From assembly GCF_011604685.1 (NCBI RefSeq), contig NZ_CP050063.1:2626501-2690500 (forward strand): a DNA stretch of 64,000 nt. The letters are read 5' to 3'. The position numbers and the translations under genes were made by a program. Below, in pieces: positions 25,446 through 34,730 of the stretch. The notes below the pieces were generated by a model. That model searched no databases, was not told where the DNA came from, and saw only the letters and a list, made by a program, of their open reading frames with translations. This DNA comes from Spirosoma aureum (GTDB lineage Bacteria > Bacteroidota > Bacteroidia > Cytophagales > Spirosomataceae). Within the stretch, counting starts at the first letter, position 1. Each line of letters starts with the position of its first letter.

Positions 25446-26099
25446 ATGGCAAAGATTATCATTTTCGGGGTGATGGATACCGCCGAATTGGCTCATTTCT
25501 ACCTGACCCACGACTCCGAACACGACGTTGTGGCTTTCACTGTCAGCCGGGAATATCTGACTGATCCGGAATTTCACGGATTGCCGGTAGTCGCTTTTGA
25601 AGACGTAGAAACGTTATTCCCTCCTCAGGATTACAAGTTTTTTGCGCCAATGACAGGCCGGGGTATGAATCGCAATCGCGAACGGATTTACCTCGAAGCC
25701 AAAGGTAAGGGCTACGAATTCATCTCCTATATTAGCTCTAAAGCAACACTGTTTGGTAACCAGATTGGCGAAAACTGCTTTATTCTGGAAGACAATACCA
25801 TTCAGCCATTCACAACGATCGGTAATAACGTCGTGCTGTGGAGCGGCAATCACATTGGTCATCACGGGCAGATAAAAGACCATGTCTTCTTTACGTCGCA
25901 TGTGGTTATGTCGGGCCACTGTGTCATTGAACCCTATTGTTTCTTTGGCGTAAACAGCACCATTCGCGATTTTCTGCATATCGCAACGGGCACACTTGTC
26001 GGTATGGCAACTGCGGTCTATAAAGACACCGACGAATGGGGTGTTTATATTGGGAACCCAGCTAAAAAACTCCCTACGCCCAGCCACGAAACCTATTGA
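25446..26099 (+). CDS. NeuD/PglD-like sugar O- or N-acyltransferase, hexapeptide repeat
   Basis: 217 aa. An N-terminal Rossmann-like PglD_N domain (residues 1-80, IIIFGVMDTAELAHFYL) is followed by a left-handed beta-helix with hexapeptide repeats (NCFILEDNTIQPFTTIGNNVVLWSGNHIGHH in parts; IATGTLVGMATAV; VYIGNPAKKL). His near GNHIGHHGQIKD is a good candidate for catalysis. It probably acetylates the sugar made by the aminotransferase two genes upstream. Confidence 0.85.
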   Translation: MAKIIIFGVMDTAELAHFYLTHDSEHDVVAFTVSREYLTDPEFHGLPVVAFEDVETLFPPQDYKFFAPMTGRGMNRNRERIYLEAKGKGYEFISYISSKATLFGNQIGENCFILEDNTIQPFTTIGNNVVLWSGNHIGHHGQIKDHVFFTSHVVMSGHCVIEPYCFFGVNSTIRDFLHIATGTLVGMATAVYKDTDEWGVYIGNPAKKLPTPSHETY

Positions 26100-26169
26100 A
26101 AGTTCACGGATACGGCTATTCATAGCGATTAAAACCGTAGGCTGAAAACAATAAACTACAAACCGCACG

Positions 26170-27354
26170 CTGAAAAAGTTACTGTTAATCGGTCATGATG
26201 CCAATCGTGCCGGGGCGCAACTTGTGTTGCTAAACCTGATGCGACTTCTGAAAGTAGAAGGCTTCCAGATGCATTTGTTGTTAGGTGAAGGAGGTCCACT
26301 GCTTGATGAATACCGTTCGATCTGTACGGTTACTATTTGGCCAGCCCCTGATCGATATGTTATGGGCGCTGTGGCCGATAAAATTCTGGGAAAACTGGGC
26401 TTATGGGATCGGTTTTATCAACAACAGATGCAGGAGCGCCAACAGGCAATTCGCGCCAGTCTGGGGTTGGATTCTATAGATTTGGTACTGGTCAATACGG
26501 TTACCAGCAGTCGTTGGTTTGGCCAGCTAGGCATTCCAGACAAAACACCCGTTGTAACATTCGTTCATGAATTGGATATGTCGGTGCGGATGTATACCCA
26601 ACCCGATGAACTGGCGTACCTGCTGCATCGAACCAATCACCTGCTGGCTGTATCGCGGGCAACCGCACGCTACTACGAAGAGCAACATGGCTTTGACCCT
26701 GCCCGTATTACGCTTTTCACCCTTATCGACACCCCGGCACTCGAGCGAAATGTACAGCACGCCCGCCAGCAACCGACTATCTATAAGACCCTAGGTTTAC
26801 CCGACGATGCGCTGATTGTTGGAGGCTGTGGTAATGCCGAATGGCGTAAGGGCAATGATTTATTTGTAACACTTGCCCGGCAGGTAATTGGCCGGGGGCC
26901 AGAGGCATCCATTCATTTTGTATGGGTTGGCGTTCCGCCCGGATCGCTTCGTGACGATTTGCTGCTGGACATTCGAAAAGCAGGTATGGAACAACGCGTT
27001 CACCTGATTCCACCAACGCCCGACGTACTGCGCTACATGAGCCATTTCGATGTTTTTGTACTCTGTTCGCGCGAAGATCCATACCCACTCGTCGTATTTG
27101 AAGCCGGTTTGAGCGAAGTGCCCGTTGTTTGTTTTAATGGGGCAGGGGGCTCTCCCGAACTGGTCGAAACAGACGGTGGTTTTGTAGTACCTTACCTGGA
27201 TCTTGATGCCATGAGCAAGTGCATTCTGGATTTGCTCAATCAGCCAGAACAGCGTCGGGCAATGGGCAAACGGCTTAGCGAAAAGATACTCGAACGTCAT
27301 CCGGCACATCAAAGCGTTGAAACTCTTGTAACTTTGTTCCAGCAACTAACCTAG
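26170..27354 (+). CDS. GT4 glycosyltransferase with unclear start codon
   Basis: 394 aa if it starts at CTG 26170; the first usual start (GTG 26224) gives 376 aa. The coding frame plainly continues upstream of that GTG: LKKLLLIGHDANRAGAQLVL is the expected first strand and loop of a GT-B enzyme, but between the stop at 26152 and 26224 there is no ATG, GTG or TTG. The C-terminal half has GGCGNAEWRKGNDLF and the donor-site EDPYPLVVFEAGLSEVPVV (EX7E). It is a retaining glycosyltransferase of the polysaccharide locus; sugar unknown. Confidence 0.8.
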   Translation: MKKLLLIGHDANRAGAQLVLLNLMRLLKVEGFQMHLLLGEGGPLLDEYRSICTVTIWPAPDRYVMGAVADKILGKLGLWDRFYQQQMQERQQAIRASLGLDSIDLVLVNTVTSSRWFGQLGIPDKTPVVTFVHELDMSVRMYTQPDELAYLLHRTNHLLAVSRATARYYEEQHGFDPARITLFTLIDTPALERNVQHARQQPTIYKTLGLPDDALIVGGCGNAEWRKGNDLFVTLARQVIGRGPEASIHFVWVGVPPGSLRDDLLLDIRKAGMEQRVHLIPPTPDVLRYMSHFDVFVLCSREDPYPLVVFEAGLSEVPVVCFNGAGGSPELVETDGGFVVPYLDLDAMSKCILDLLNQPEQRRAMGKRLSEKILERHPAHQSVETLVTLFQQLT

Positions 27355-27387
27355 AATCATACACATGCTACAGGCTGATCGAGTAGT

Positions 27388-28530
27388 ATGTGCCAAACCG
27401 TAGACGCCCGAATGTCCAAGATTCCTTCTGGCCATATGCCTCAGTTAGATTCCCTGCGGACATTTGCTGTTCTGTTGGTAATCATTTATCACTGGTTTCC
27501 AACTGGCGAAGGATTTAATCGGCTCCCCAACGGCACCATTGGCGTGATGGTATTTTTTGTGATCAGTGGTTTTCTGATCACGCGCATTCTTATTGACAAT
27601 CGCAACCGGATTCAGGCGGGCCAGAGTAAACTCACCGATACATATCGCAATTTCTTTGTTCGGCGCGCCCTACGGATTTTTCCGCTGTATTATTTCGCCA
27701 TTACGCTTGTCTGGTTCGCCTTTCCGCAAACGTCGGACGTTGATGAACACCCACTATATTACTATCTATACGGCTACAACATTTTACTGAATAAAACGGG
27801 GAACTGGGCCGATATTCTGTCGCCCTTCTGGACGCTTGGCGTCGAAGAACAATTGTATTTTGTCTGGCCCTGGGTTGTCTTATTGACGCCAAGATCTTCA
27901 TTTCGGTGGGTTATTGCCGGTATGGTCGTTATTGGTGTCTTATTTCGTGGTTACGGCTATATGCAGGGCAACCTGGATGGCGTTTTGACCCCTGCCAGTT
28001 TTGATGCCTTTGGTTTGGGCGCTCTGTGGGCTTATATAGTTTCGGAGCGCCCTGACGCACTTCCCGATTTTTTGAAAAAATTATCTGTTGCGGCTGCTTT
28101 GTCTTTACTCGGTTTTATTGCGCTACAGTTTTTGCCGGGCGATCATGTTCTTGTCGTTTTGTTTCAGCGTTTATTTATTGCTGCACTAGCCTTATTCATT
28201 ATTGTTCGGGCCAGTATGGGCATTAAAGGGCCTGTTGGCCAAGTGCTCAACAACAAGGCGTTACAATATGTAGGGCGGATAAGCTACGGTATTTATGTTT
28301 TTCACATGCTTGTGCCCGGATTTGTTACTCCGTTTATCATGAAGGTATTTAACCGTTTCGGGTTCTCCTTAACGTTAGGTTACTGGTCTCACCGCTTTGT
28401 TAGTCTACTGGCCTTACTGGTTGTGGCCTCACTCTCGTGGTATCTGTTTGAAAAGCCAATTAATGAATTGAAACGATATTTTTCTTACACTAAACCAGTC
28501 GGGAAGTCGGTCGGTCAATCGGTGGGCTAG
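27388..28530 (+). CDS. Acyltransferase 3 (OafA/YrhL-like) membrane protein
   Basis: 380 aa with ten membrane helices. The family start is plain: MPQLDSLRTFAVLLVIIYHWF with the conserved His, then IGVMVFFVISGFLITRIL, FFVRRALRIFPLYYF and SPFWTLGVEEQLYFVWP. These enzymes move acyl groups, usually acetyl, across the inner membrane to sugars. It lacks the SGNH domain found in larger OafA. It may O-acetylate the exported polysaccharide. The ATG at 27388 could be replaced by ATG 27412 or 27436. Confidence 0.92.
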   Translation: MCQTVDARMSKIPSGHMPQLDSLRTFAVLLVIIYHWFPTGEGFNRLPNGTIGVMVFFVISGFLITRILIDNRNRIQAGQSKLTDTYRNFFVRRALRIFPLYYFAITLVWFAFPQTSDVDEHPLYYYLYGYNILLNKTGNWADILSPFWTLGVEEQLYFVWPWVVLLTPRSSFRWVIAGMVVIGVLFRGYGYMQGNLDGVLTPASFDAFGLGALWAYIVSERPDALPDFLKKLSVAAALSLLGFIALQFLPGDHVLVVLFQRLFIAALALFIIVRASMGIKGPVGQVLNNKALQYVGRISYGIYVFHMLVPGFVTPFIMKVFNRFGFSLTLGYWSHRFVSLLALLVVASLSWYLFEKPINELKRYFSYTKPVGKSVGQSVG

Positions 28531-28582
28531 TATAGAAACAGCCTGAACCATTTTTTACCAGACCGGCTTACTATCTGTAGTT

Positions 28583-29590
28583 ATGACACTCGCTTTTACC
28601 ATCTGTTCTGTTAATTATCTAGCCCAGGCCCGAACACTGGGCGATTCATTAAAAGCAACAAATCCAGATTACCAGTACATAATCGGTCTGGTTGACAAGC
28701 TCAGCGTAGCCAATCTACCCGCTGACCTTATGCCCGACTATTCGATGCTTGAGGTAGATCAGATCGGTATCCCCGATTTCGAGGCCATGTGCGATCGGTA
28801 CGATATTACCGAACTCAATACAGCCGTTAAACCATTTTACATCGACTTTTTCATTAAAAACAACCCGAATGTCACCGAAATTATTTATTTTGACCCTGAC
28901 ATTATCGTTTATCAGCCGCTGCAAAAATTAAATCAGGATCTGCAACAATATAGTCTGGTGTTAACACCTCATACGTGTTCGCCTACACCAGACTGGGAAC
29001 GCCCCAATGAACAACATCATTTGAGCACCGGTATCTTTAACCTCGGGTTCATTGGCCTGCGGAATGACTCAACTGCCAAAGCCTTTGTTGACTGGTGGAA
29101 AGATCGGTTAGTCTATGAATGCCGGATCGATCTGTGTAATGGTCTTTTCGTAGACCAGCATTGGGTTAATTTTGCCCCGGTTTATTATGACAATGTTCTG
29201 ATTGATCGACATCCGGGTTATAATGTTGCCTACTGGAATATGCATGAACGGTACCTCTCTGCTGACTCCGATGGACAGTGGCGGGTGAACCAAACGGAGT
29301 TTTTGCAGTTTTTCCATTATAGTGGCTACAATCCTGATCGGCCGGATGAAGTCTCTAAATACCAGACGCGGTATAGTCTTGCAGATTCAGAAACACCAGG
29401 CAAGGAACGTCCAGATGCAAAACCGCTGTTTGATCTGTATCGAAATCGGTTATTAACAAACCATAACGATCTGTATCGACAATACCCTTGTGTTTACATA
29501 AAACCCCCGAAAATATTGCGGTATAAACGGGTAAGAAAGGCTTTAAACGCCCCATTTAATCAACTAATTGCGCTGTTAGAAAATCAATAA
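28583..29590 (+). CDS. GT-A glycosyltransferase, GT8-like, with DPD motif
   Basis: 335 aa. FTICSVNYLAQARTLGDSLK opens a GT8-like Rossmann half, and IIYFDPDIIVYQPL holds Asp104-Pro105-Asp106, the metal-binding DxD. HLSTGIFNLGFIGLR and CNGLFVDQHWVNF follow as in related transferases. It is soluble. Two bases separate its stop from the next gene, so it is the head of a tight block. The gene at 32501 is a divergent paralogue in which the second Asp is Asn. Confidence 0.82.
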   Translation: MTLAFTICSVNYLAQARTLGDSLKATNPDYQYIIGLVDKLSVANLPADLMPDYSMLEVDQIGIPDFEAMCDRYDITELNTAVKPFYIDFFIKNNPNVTEIIYFDPDIIVYQPLQKLNQDLQQYSLVLTPHTCSPTPDWERPNEQHHLSTGIFNLGFIGLRNDSTAKAFVDWWKDRLVYECRIDLCNGLFVDQHWVNFAPVYYDNVLIDRHPGYNVAYWNMHERYLSADSDGQWRVNQTEFLQFFHYSGYNPDRPDEVSKYQTRYSLADSETPGKERPDAKPLFDLYRNRLLTNHNDLYRQYPCVYIKPPKILRYKRVRKALNAPFNQLIALLENQ

Positions 29591-29591
29591 T

Positions 29592-30626
29592 ATGGCTTCG
29601 TGGTCGAACCAACGGGCACTTTGGACTTACCGTTATCATAAATACATCCACATTATCGGTAAATACCGGTCAGTTGTGTGGAAGTACTTATACTTACGTT
29701 GGCTAAAATACAAGGCAGCTGACCGGCCATTGGTGGCTATTGTTTTGTCAGAGCAAATGGGCGATATTATTGCCTGTGAGCCCGTCGCTCGTGAAGTTCG
29801 CCAGCGTCACCCCAATGCTTATATCATCTGGCTCGTTCGGAAGCAATACGTCGAACTGGTTGAACACCACCCCGACCTCGATGGTTACCTGATCGAAAAA
29901 TGCCCCAGTGAACGCATCTATTTATTACGAACGGGCATTTTCGATAAAGTTTACAACATGCATATTTCACACCGCAAGTGTAAATATTGCCCGGAAGACC
30001 CCGTTAACCCCACGGCCGATCAGATTGGCCTCACTTTCGATAACTATTATCACCGTGGCGATTTGTTATATATGTTTTCGCAAGCTGCGGGTTTACCTGC
30101 CATGACAGCCGATCCGAAAATGTATATTCCGGAGTCGATTCGCCAGCGAGTGGCCGCTTTACGCCTTCAGGAGTCACCCATTGTCATCCACTGCCAGTCT
30201 AGCCACATCATGCGTGACTGGCCAGCGGAAAACTGGAACCGGCTCGTAAAATGGCTGTTGGATACCTATCCCTATCCCGTTATCGAGATTGGCCTGCAAC
30301 CCGTTGTTACCGAAGAGCACCCTAATTTTCGGAATCTCTGCGGTCAATTAAGCCTGCTTGAAACAGCAGAAGTTATTCGAAATGCTCATTTATTTATCGG
30401 TATCGACAGTGGTCCGGCACATATGGCCAATGCAAATGGAGCCAATGGTATTATTTTGCTTGGACAATTATTCGACTTTGTCGATTATCTTCCTTACTCA
30501 GGTCGGTATAAACGCGGAGAAGGCATCACTATTCTGAATAATTATGGCCACCCCTGTTCCGAACTTCCCTATGGATGGGTACAGGATGCTGCCCTGCAGC
30601 GGTTAGGCCAACCGAAACTCGTATGA
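29592..30626 (+). CDS. GT9 family glycosyltransferase (heptosyltransferase-like)
   Basis: 344 aa. Typical GT9 features are VLSEQMGDIIACEPVAREVR near residue 52, IVIHCQSSH, WPAENWNRLVKWL, and the C-terminal HLFIGIDSGPAHMANANG. E. coli WaaC/WaaF relatives transfer ADP-heptose; gmhA elsewhere in the window shows heptose can be made, but use of it here is not proven. A cysteine pair KCKYC (about 130) is an extra. Its stop overlaps the next start as ATGA. Confidence 0.88.
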   Translation: MASWSNQRALWTYRYHKYIHIIGKYRSVVWKYLYLRWLKYKAADRPLVAIVLSEQMGDIIACEPVAREVRQRHPNAYIIWLVRKQYVELVEHHPDLDGYLIEKCPSERIYLLRTGIFDKVYNMHISHRKCKYCPEDPVNPTADQIGLTFDNYYHRGDLLYMFSQAAGLPAMTADPKMYIPESIRQRVAALRLQESPIVIHCQSSHIMRDWPAENWNRLVKWLLDTYPYPVIEIGLQPVVTEEHPNFRNLCGQLSLLETAEVIRNAHLFIGIDSGPAHMANANGANGIILLGQLFDFVDYLPYSGRYKRGEGITILNNYGHPCSELPYGWVQDAALQRLGQPKLV

Positions 30627-31450
30627 AGCATCAAAGTCCGGTAAGTGTCGGTATCGTCATTCCCGTTTATAAATCTTCATTGACTGATTATGAGCAAATT
30701 GCGTTAAAGCAATGCATGAAAGTTTTAGGTCACTACCCAGTTTTGTTGGCGGCTCCTGATTCGCTCGATATTTCACTTTACCAGAATTTATACCCTATTT
30801 TGCAGGTAAGAAGGTTTGACGATCGTTTTTTCGTAGATATTCAGGCTTACAACAAATTGATGTTGTCTGAGGTCTTCTACAGGGCCTTTACTGATCTGGA
30901 GTACATTCTGATACATCAGTTAGATGCCTTTGTATTCAGCGATGAACTGACGGATTGGTGCCAAAAAGGGTACGATTATATTGGGGCCCCCTGGCTTCGG
31001 GATCGGGATTATACCGGTTGGGGCGACGAAGTCTGGTTCAGAACGAAGCAACGAATTGCACTATTGATTGATCTGAAGAAACCTGATGGGGTAACACCCC
31101 GAGAAATAACTAGTTTGAACAGGGTTGGCAATGGTGGTTTTTCTTTACGGCGAGTCCCTGCCATGCTCCGATGGCTGCGTGTTTTTAAAGGTCGAATTGC
31201 CAGGTATGAAAAAAGTCATGATTATCGATACAACGAAGACATATTTTGGAGCGTTGAGGTAAATCGATATCTTCCCTTATTACGTATTCCTGATTACCGC
31301 ACAGCGATGCGATTTGCCATTGAATTTTACCCGCAACGGGCAGTTGAACAATATAATAATGGGCAACTACCGTTCGGATGCCATGCCTGGGACATCCATG
31401 GCACGGACTACTGGCGACCTATTTTTGCTCAGTACGGTTACCAAATTTGA
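30623..31450 (+). CDS. DUF5672 family protein, probable glycosyltransferase
   Basis: 275 aa starting at ATG 30623 in the ATGA overlap; an upstream in-frame start would run into the GT9 gene. VGIVIPVYKSSLTDYEQIAL, EYILIHQLDAFVFSDEL and YDYIGAPWL, then NGGFSLRRVPAMLRWL and YNEDIFWS are the DUF5672 hallmarks. The family has a GT-A-like fold and occurs in polysaccharide loci. The H-x-L-D-A segment stands where a DxD would be expected. Confidence 0.82.
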   Translation: MKHQSPVSVGIVIPVYKSSLTDYEQIALKQCMKVLGHYPVLLAAPDSLDISLYQNLYPILQVRRFDDRFFVDIQAYNKLMLSEVFYRAFTDLEYILIHQLDAFVFSDELTDWCQKGYDYIGAPWLRDRDYTGWGDEVWFRTKQRIALLIDLKKPDGVTPREITSLNRVGNGGFSLRRVPAMLRWLRVFKGRIARYEKSHDYRYNEDIFWSVEVNRYLPLLRIPDYRTAMRFAIEFYPQRAVEQYNNGQLPFGCHAWDIHGTDYWRPIFAQYGYQI

Positions 31451-31459
31451 CAGTTAAGA

Positions 31460-32482
31460 ATGAAAACTCCGGTTCGACCGACTATATCCATTGCCTTGTG
31501 CACCTATAATGGTGAGTCCTACCTGCCTGCGCAATGGCAAAGTCTGCTCGATCAGCAACAATTGCCCGATGAGGTCGTTGTGTGTGATGACCGATCTACA
31601 GACGGAACCGTTTCCCTGCTCGAACGCCTTGCCGCCGAAGCGCCTTTCCCCGTGCGGATTTTAGTTAACAAGGTTCAGTTAGGGTCCAATAAAAATTTTG
31701 AGCGTGTTCTGTCAGAATGCACTGGCGAATTGATCTTCATTTGTGATCAGGACGATTATTGGTTTCCCAATAAGCTCAGCGTCATGACTGAGTATATGAG
31801 CAATCATCCTGAAGATCAGCTTGCCTTCTGCGATGCCTGGGTAACCGACGAACATTTGCAGGGCCGGCAGAATCGATTCTGGACATGGATTCGATTTGAT
31901 AAAGTGGCCCAGAAGCGATGGAAAAATGGTGAAATGATGGAAGTGATGCTGGATGGGAACCGCGTTATGGGATGCGCTACGGTTATTCGCAAGGCTTTTC
32001 TGAGCAAAGTATTGCCTATCCCCGACGATGTGCCGGGCTATATCTATGATGGCTGGATTGGGCTCGTGGCAGCGGCTTACAACAAAATCCAGTACATCGA
32101 TCAACCCTTGCAGTTATACCGAACTCATGTTCAACAACAAGTTGGTGTTCGACAGGAAGAACCACCCGAACGAGTTCGATTGCGTGATCGTTTTGCCCGA
32201 CACCGCGCCCAGAAACTGGCACCTTTGCGCGATAAACAGGCGAAATTAGCTACCATTAGCCGTTTACTGGCTCAACGGGTTACGACTAATGCGCCTGGTT
32301 TGCCGCAGCTTCATCGGCGGCTTTCTCATTTTACAATGCGTAGTTGCTTACCTCACGACAGGCTGCGACGGCTAAAACCTGTCTTGAATAGCCTTCAGCA
32401 AGGTAATTATAAACGATATGCCGACGCTGCCGCCAACTGGTATGCTCCTTATTTGGCGGCTCTTGGCGATGTGCTCGAATAA
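31460..32482 (+). CDS. GT2 glycosyltransferase
   Basis: 340 aa. The nucleotide-sugar half is clear: ISIALCTYNGESYLPAQWQS, VVCDDRSTDGT, and ELIFICDQDDYWFPNKL, where CDQDD is the metal-binding site of rhamnosyl-type GT2 enzymes. The C-terminal 100 residues are basic and helical. It lies 9 bp after the DUF5672 gene in the same operon. The sugar is unknown; similar proteins are often annotated rhamnosyltransferases. Confidence 0.9.
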   Translation: MKTPVRPTISIALCTYNGESYLPAQWQSLLDQQQLPDEVVVCDDRSTDGTVSLLERLAAEAPFPVRILVNKVQLGSNKNFERVLSECTGELIFICDQDDYWFPNKLSVMTEYMSNHPEDQLAFCDAWVTDEHLQGRQNRFWTWIRFDKVAQKRWKNGEMMEVMLDGNRVMGCATVIRKAFLSKVLPIPDDVPGYIYDGWIGLVAAAYNKIQYIDQPLQLYRTHVQQQVGVRQEEPPERVRLRDRFARHRAQKLAPLRDKQAKLATISRLLAQRVTTNAPGLPQLHRRLSHFTMRSCLPHDRLRRLKPVLNSLQQGNYKRYADAAANWYAPYLAALGDVLE

Positions 32483-32500
32483 ATTAGTTCTGTATCTGCT

Positions 32501-33517
32501 GTGCTGATAACCATTTGTACAATCCGCCAACTGCCTCAGGCTCTGGCGTTAGGCGAAAGTTTTGCTAAATATGCATCTATTGGCAAGACGCCCCCAATTG
32601 TTATTGGTTTGGCCGATGACCCCGCTCATTTGCCTGCCGATTTTAGATCACCTTACCCGTTGTGGCTGGCTGGCGAAGTGCTGCTGCCGGAGCAATTGGG
32701 GAAATTATCAGCCCAATATACACCAACTGAATTAGCGGCTGCCTGTAAGCCCGCCTTCATTCAGGAAGCATTCCGGCGTTTTCCTGATGAGGAAACAGTC
32801 CTGTACGCAGACCCGAATGTACTATTTTTAAGCACCCTTACCCCCGTATGGAATCGGCTTAGTTCAGCTAATGTCCTGCTAACACCGCACATAACCCGAT
32901 CTCCAACTGATTCAGCCAAAGTAGAGCAGGATTGGCCGGATGAAAAATTCTTTCAGAATATTGGCTTGTATAGTGCTGACTTTCTGGCCTTTCGTCGATC
33001 AGATGAAACAAACAAACTCTTGGCGTGGTGGCGGGACCGTGTCGAAGAACGTGCGTACATCGATTTCTGCAATGGATTGTGTACCGACCAGATTTGGTTA
33101 ATGCATGCGCCTGTCTTTTTTCAGCATGTAGTGATTGTAAAAGATGCTGCATGGCACGTTGCTTTGTGGAATTTACCGCAACGGCAGGTAAAGCAGGAAG
33201 CTGATCGCTGGAAAGTAAGCGGTAGTGAAGAGCCCCTATTGTTTATCAACGCCAAAGGGCTCTATAATCCTGACGAAGGTTTTTTTTCGAATCAAAACCG
33301 GCTTAAACTGGCCGACAGACCTGATGCATCTTTGCTGGTTGCAGCCTATAAAAAGGCCGTTTCCTCTTACCTTAGTCCAGTTCTGACAGCTATTAGTCCG
33401 ACTTATGGCCAGCAGCCAGAGCCTGTGGTGCTCAGAGGCTGGCGCCGGGCAACGGTTGATACCATGCGAGCCATTACGCAATTTGTCGACAATGTGCCCT
33501 TACCCGTTCTACGATAG
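32501..33517 (+). CDS. GT8-like glycosyltransferase paralogue with DPN in place of DPD
   Basis: 338 aa, start GTG at 32501. It aligns along its length with the protein at 28583: ITICTIRQLPQALALGESF, TPTELAAACKPAFI, TVLYADPNVLFL and CNGLCTDQIWLMHAPVF match position for position. At residues 104-106 the paralogue's Asp-Pro-Asp becomes Asp-Pro-Asn, so the second metal ligand is altered. It may have a changed metal or donor need, or be inactive. The gene shows no frameshift and keeps normal codon use, so it is probably functional in some role. Confidence 0.78.
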   Translation: MLITICTIRQLPQALALGESFAKYASIGKTPPIVIGLADDPAHLPADFRSPYPLWLAGEVLLPEQLGKLSAQYTPTELAAACKPAFIQEAFRRFPDEETVLYADPNVLFLSTLTPVWNRLSSANVLLTPHITRSPTDSAKVEQDWPDEKFFQNIGLYSADFLAFRRSDETNKLLAWWRDRVEERAYIDFCNGLCTDQIWLMHAPVFFQHVVIVKDAAWHVALWNLPQRQVKQEADRWKVSGSEEPLLFINAKGLYNPDEGFFSNQNRLKLADRPDASLLVAAYKKAVSSYLSPVLTAISPTYGQQPEPVVLRGWRRATVDTMRAITQFVDNVPLPVLR

Positions 33518-33622
33518 ATCCGTTGACTAGGACAATCAGGTATAATCTTGGCTTTATCGCTATAAGTTGTATTTTTGCAGGCGTATTTTCTCAGAAAAAT
33601 ACAAACTATCTGATTTTTGTTC

Positions 33623-34726
33623 ATGAACGTTTTATACGACCATCAATGCTTTACAGGCCTAACATATGGAGGAGTATCCAGGTATTTCTTCGACTTGATG
33701 AGTTCGTTTTCCAGCCGTTCCGACATAGAATTTGAGCTTTCGCTGCGTTTATCCAATAATGAATACCTAAATAAGGCGTCATTCAGCCGCCATTTGCGCT
33801 ATCGGCAGCTGGCTCACTGGCGTAATGTGAATCGGGCCGCTTCTCTCCTAAATCGACTGTATAGCCTACAGCGCGTTAAGTCAGGGCAGTTTGACGTGTT
33901 TCATCCGACGTATTACCATCGCTATTTTTTAAATTCCATCAATAAAAAACCTTTCGTACTAACGTTTCATGATGCGACCAGCGAACGCTACGGGAAGCTT
34001 TATCCTGACGTTGGCGAAGGTTTGTACGAGGTAAAAAAGCAGTTATTGCATCGGGCAGATAGGATTATTTCGGTCTCGGAGTTTTCCAAGCAGGAAATTC
34101 TTCGCTTTTTCCCGATACAGCCCGATAAAATCAGTGTCATTCATTTGGGCACTAATTTTAAGGATAACTCCATGCATCATGCGCCCCGTTCATTCGCATT
34201 TCCTTATTTGCTTTTTGTCGGGAAACGAGGGTTATACAAAAATTTCAACGTTTTTTTTCGGGCCATCAGGCCAATATTAAGCCGTTACCCCGATTTACAT
34301 CTCGTTTGTGCGGGCGGTGGTGCATTCACAGCCGAAGAGCAGGCTTCCTTCTACGCAGCCCGACTGAGTGAACGTGTTCACTACCGACCAATCACCGATG
34401 CCAGTTTATTTGGCCTTTATCAGTACGCGCAGGCTTTTGTTTTTCCATCCCTTAACGAAGGATTTGGTATTCCTGTGCTCGAAGCATTCAGCGCAGGTTG
34501 TCCGGTCATTGCCAGTAACAGAAGCTCGTTGCCCGAAGTCGCTGCCGACGCGGCCGTTTATTTCGACCCCGAAGATGACGAGTCAATTGCCAATGCTGTA
34601 GATCAGGTTGTTATGAACGACAGCGTACGTGTCGAACTCCGTCGGAAAGGCACGGAGCGGCTAAACGATTTTTCGTGCGAACAAACGGCTCGCCAAACCC
34701 TTGCCGTCTATCAATCACTCCTGTAA
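33623..34726 (+). CDS. GT4 glycosyltransferase
   Basis: 367 aa from the ATG at 33623. MNVLYDHQCFTGLTYGGVSRYF forms the N-terminal GT-B loop, HDATSERYGKLYP the acceptor side, LLFVGKRGLYKNFNVFFRA the donor domain start, and FVFPSLNEGFGIPVLEAFSAGCPVI in pieces the EX7E donor site. It resembles mannosyl- or rhamnosyl-transferring GT4 members, but specificity is not readable. It ends 4 bp before the next gene's ATG. Confidence 0.92.
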   Translation: MNVLYDHQCFTGLTYGGVSRYFFDLMSSFSSRSDIEFELSLRLSNNEYLNKASFSRHLRYRQLAHWRNVNRAASLLNRLYSLQRVKSGQFDVFHPTYYHRYFLNSINKKPFVLTFHDATSERYGKLYPDVGEGLYEVKKQLLHRADRIISVSEFSKQEILRFFPIQPDKISVIHLGTNFKDNSMHHAPRSFAFPYLLFVGKRGLYKNFNVFFRAIRPILSRYPDLHLVCAGGGAFTAEEQASFYAARLSERVHYRPITDASLFGLYQYAQAFVFPSLNEGFGIPVLEAFSAGCPVIASNRSSLPEVAADAAVYFDPEDDESIANAVDQVVMNDSVRVELRRKGTERLNDFSCEQTARQTLAVYQSLL

Positions 34727-34730
34727 ACTC

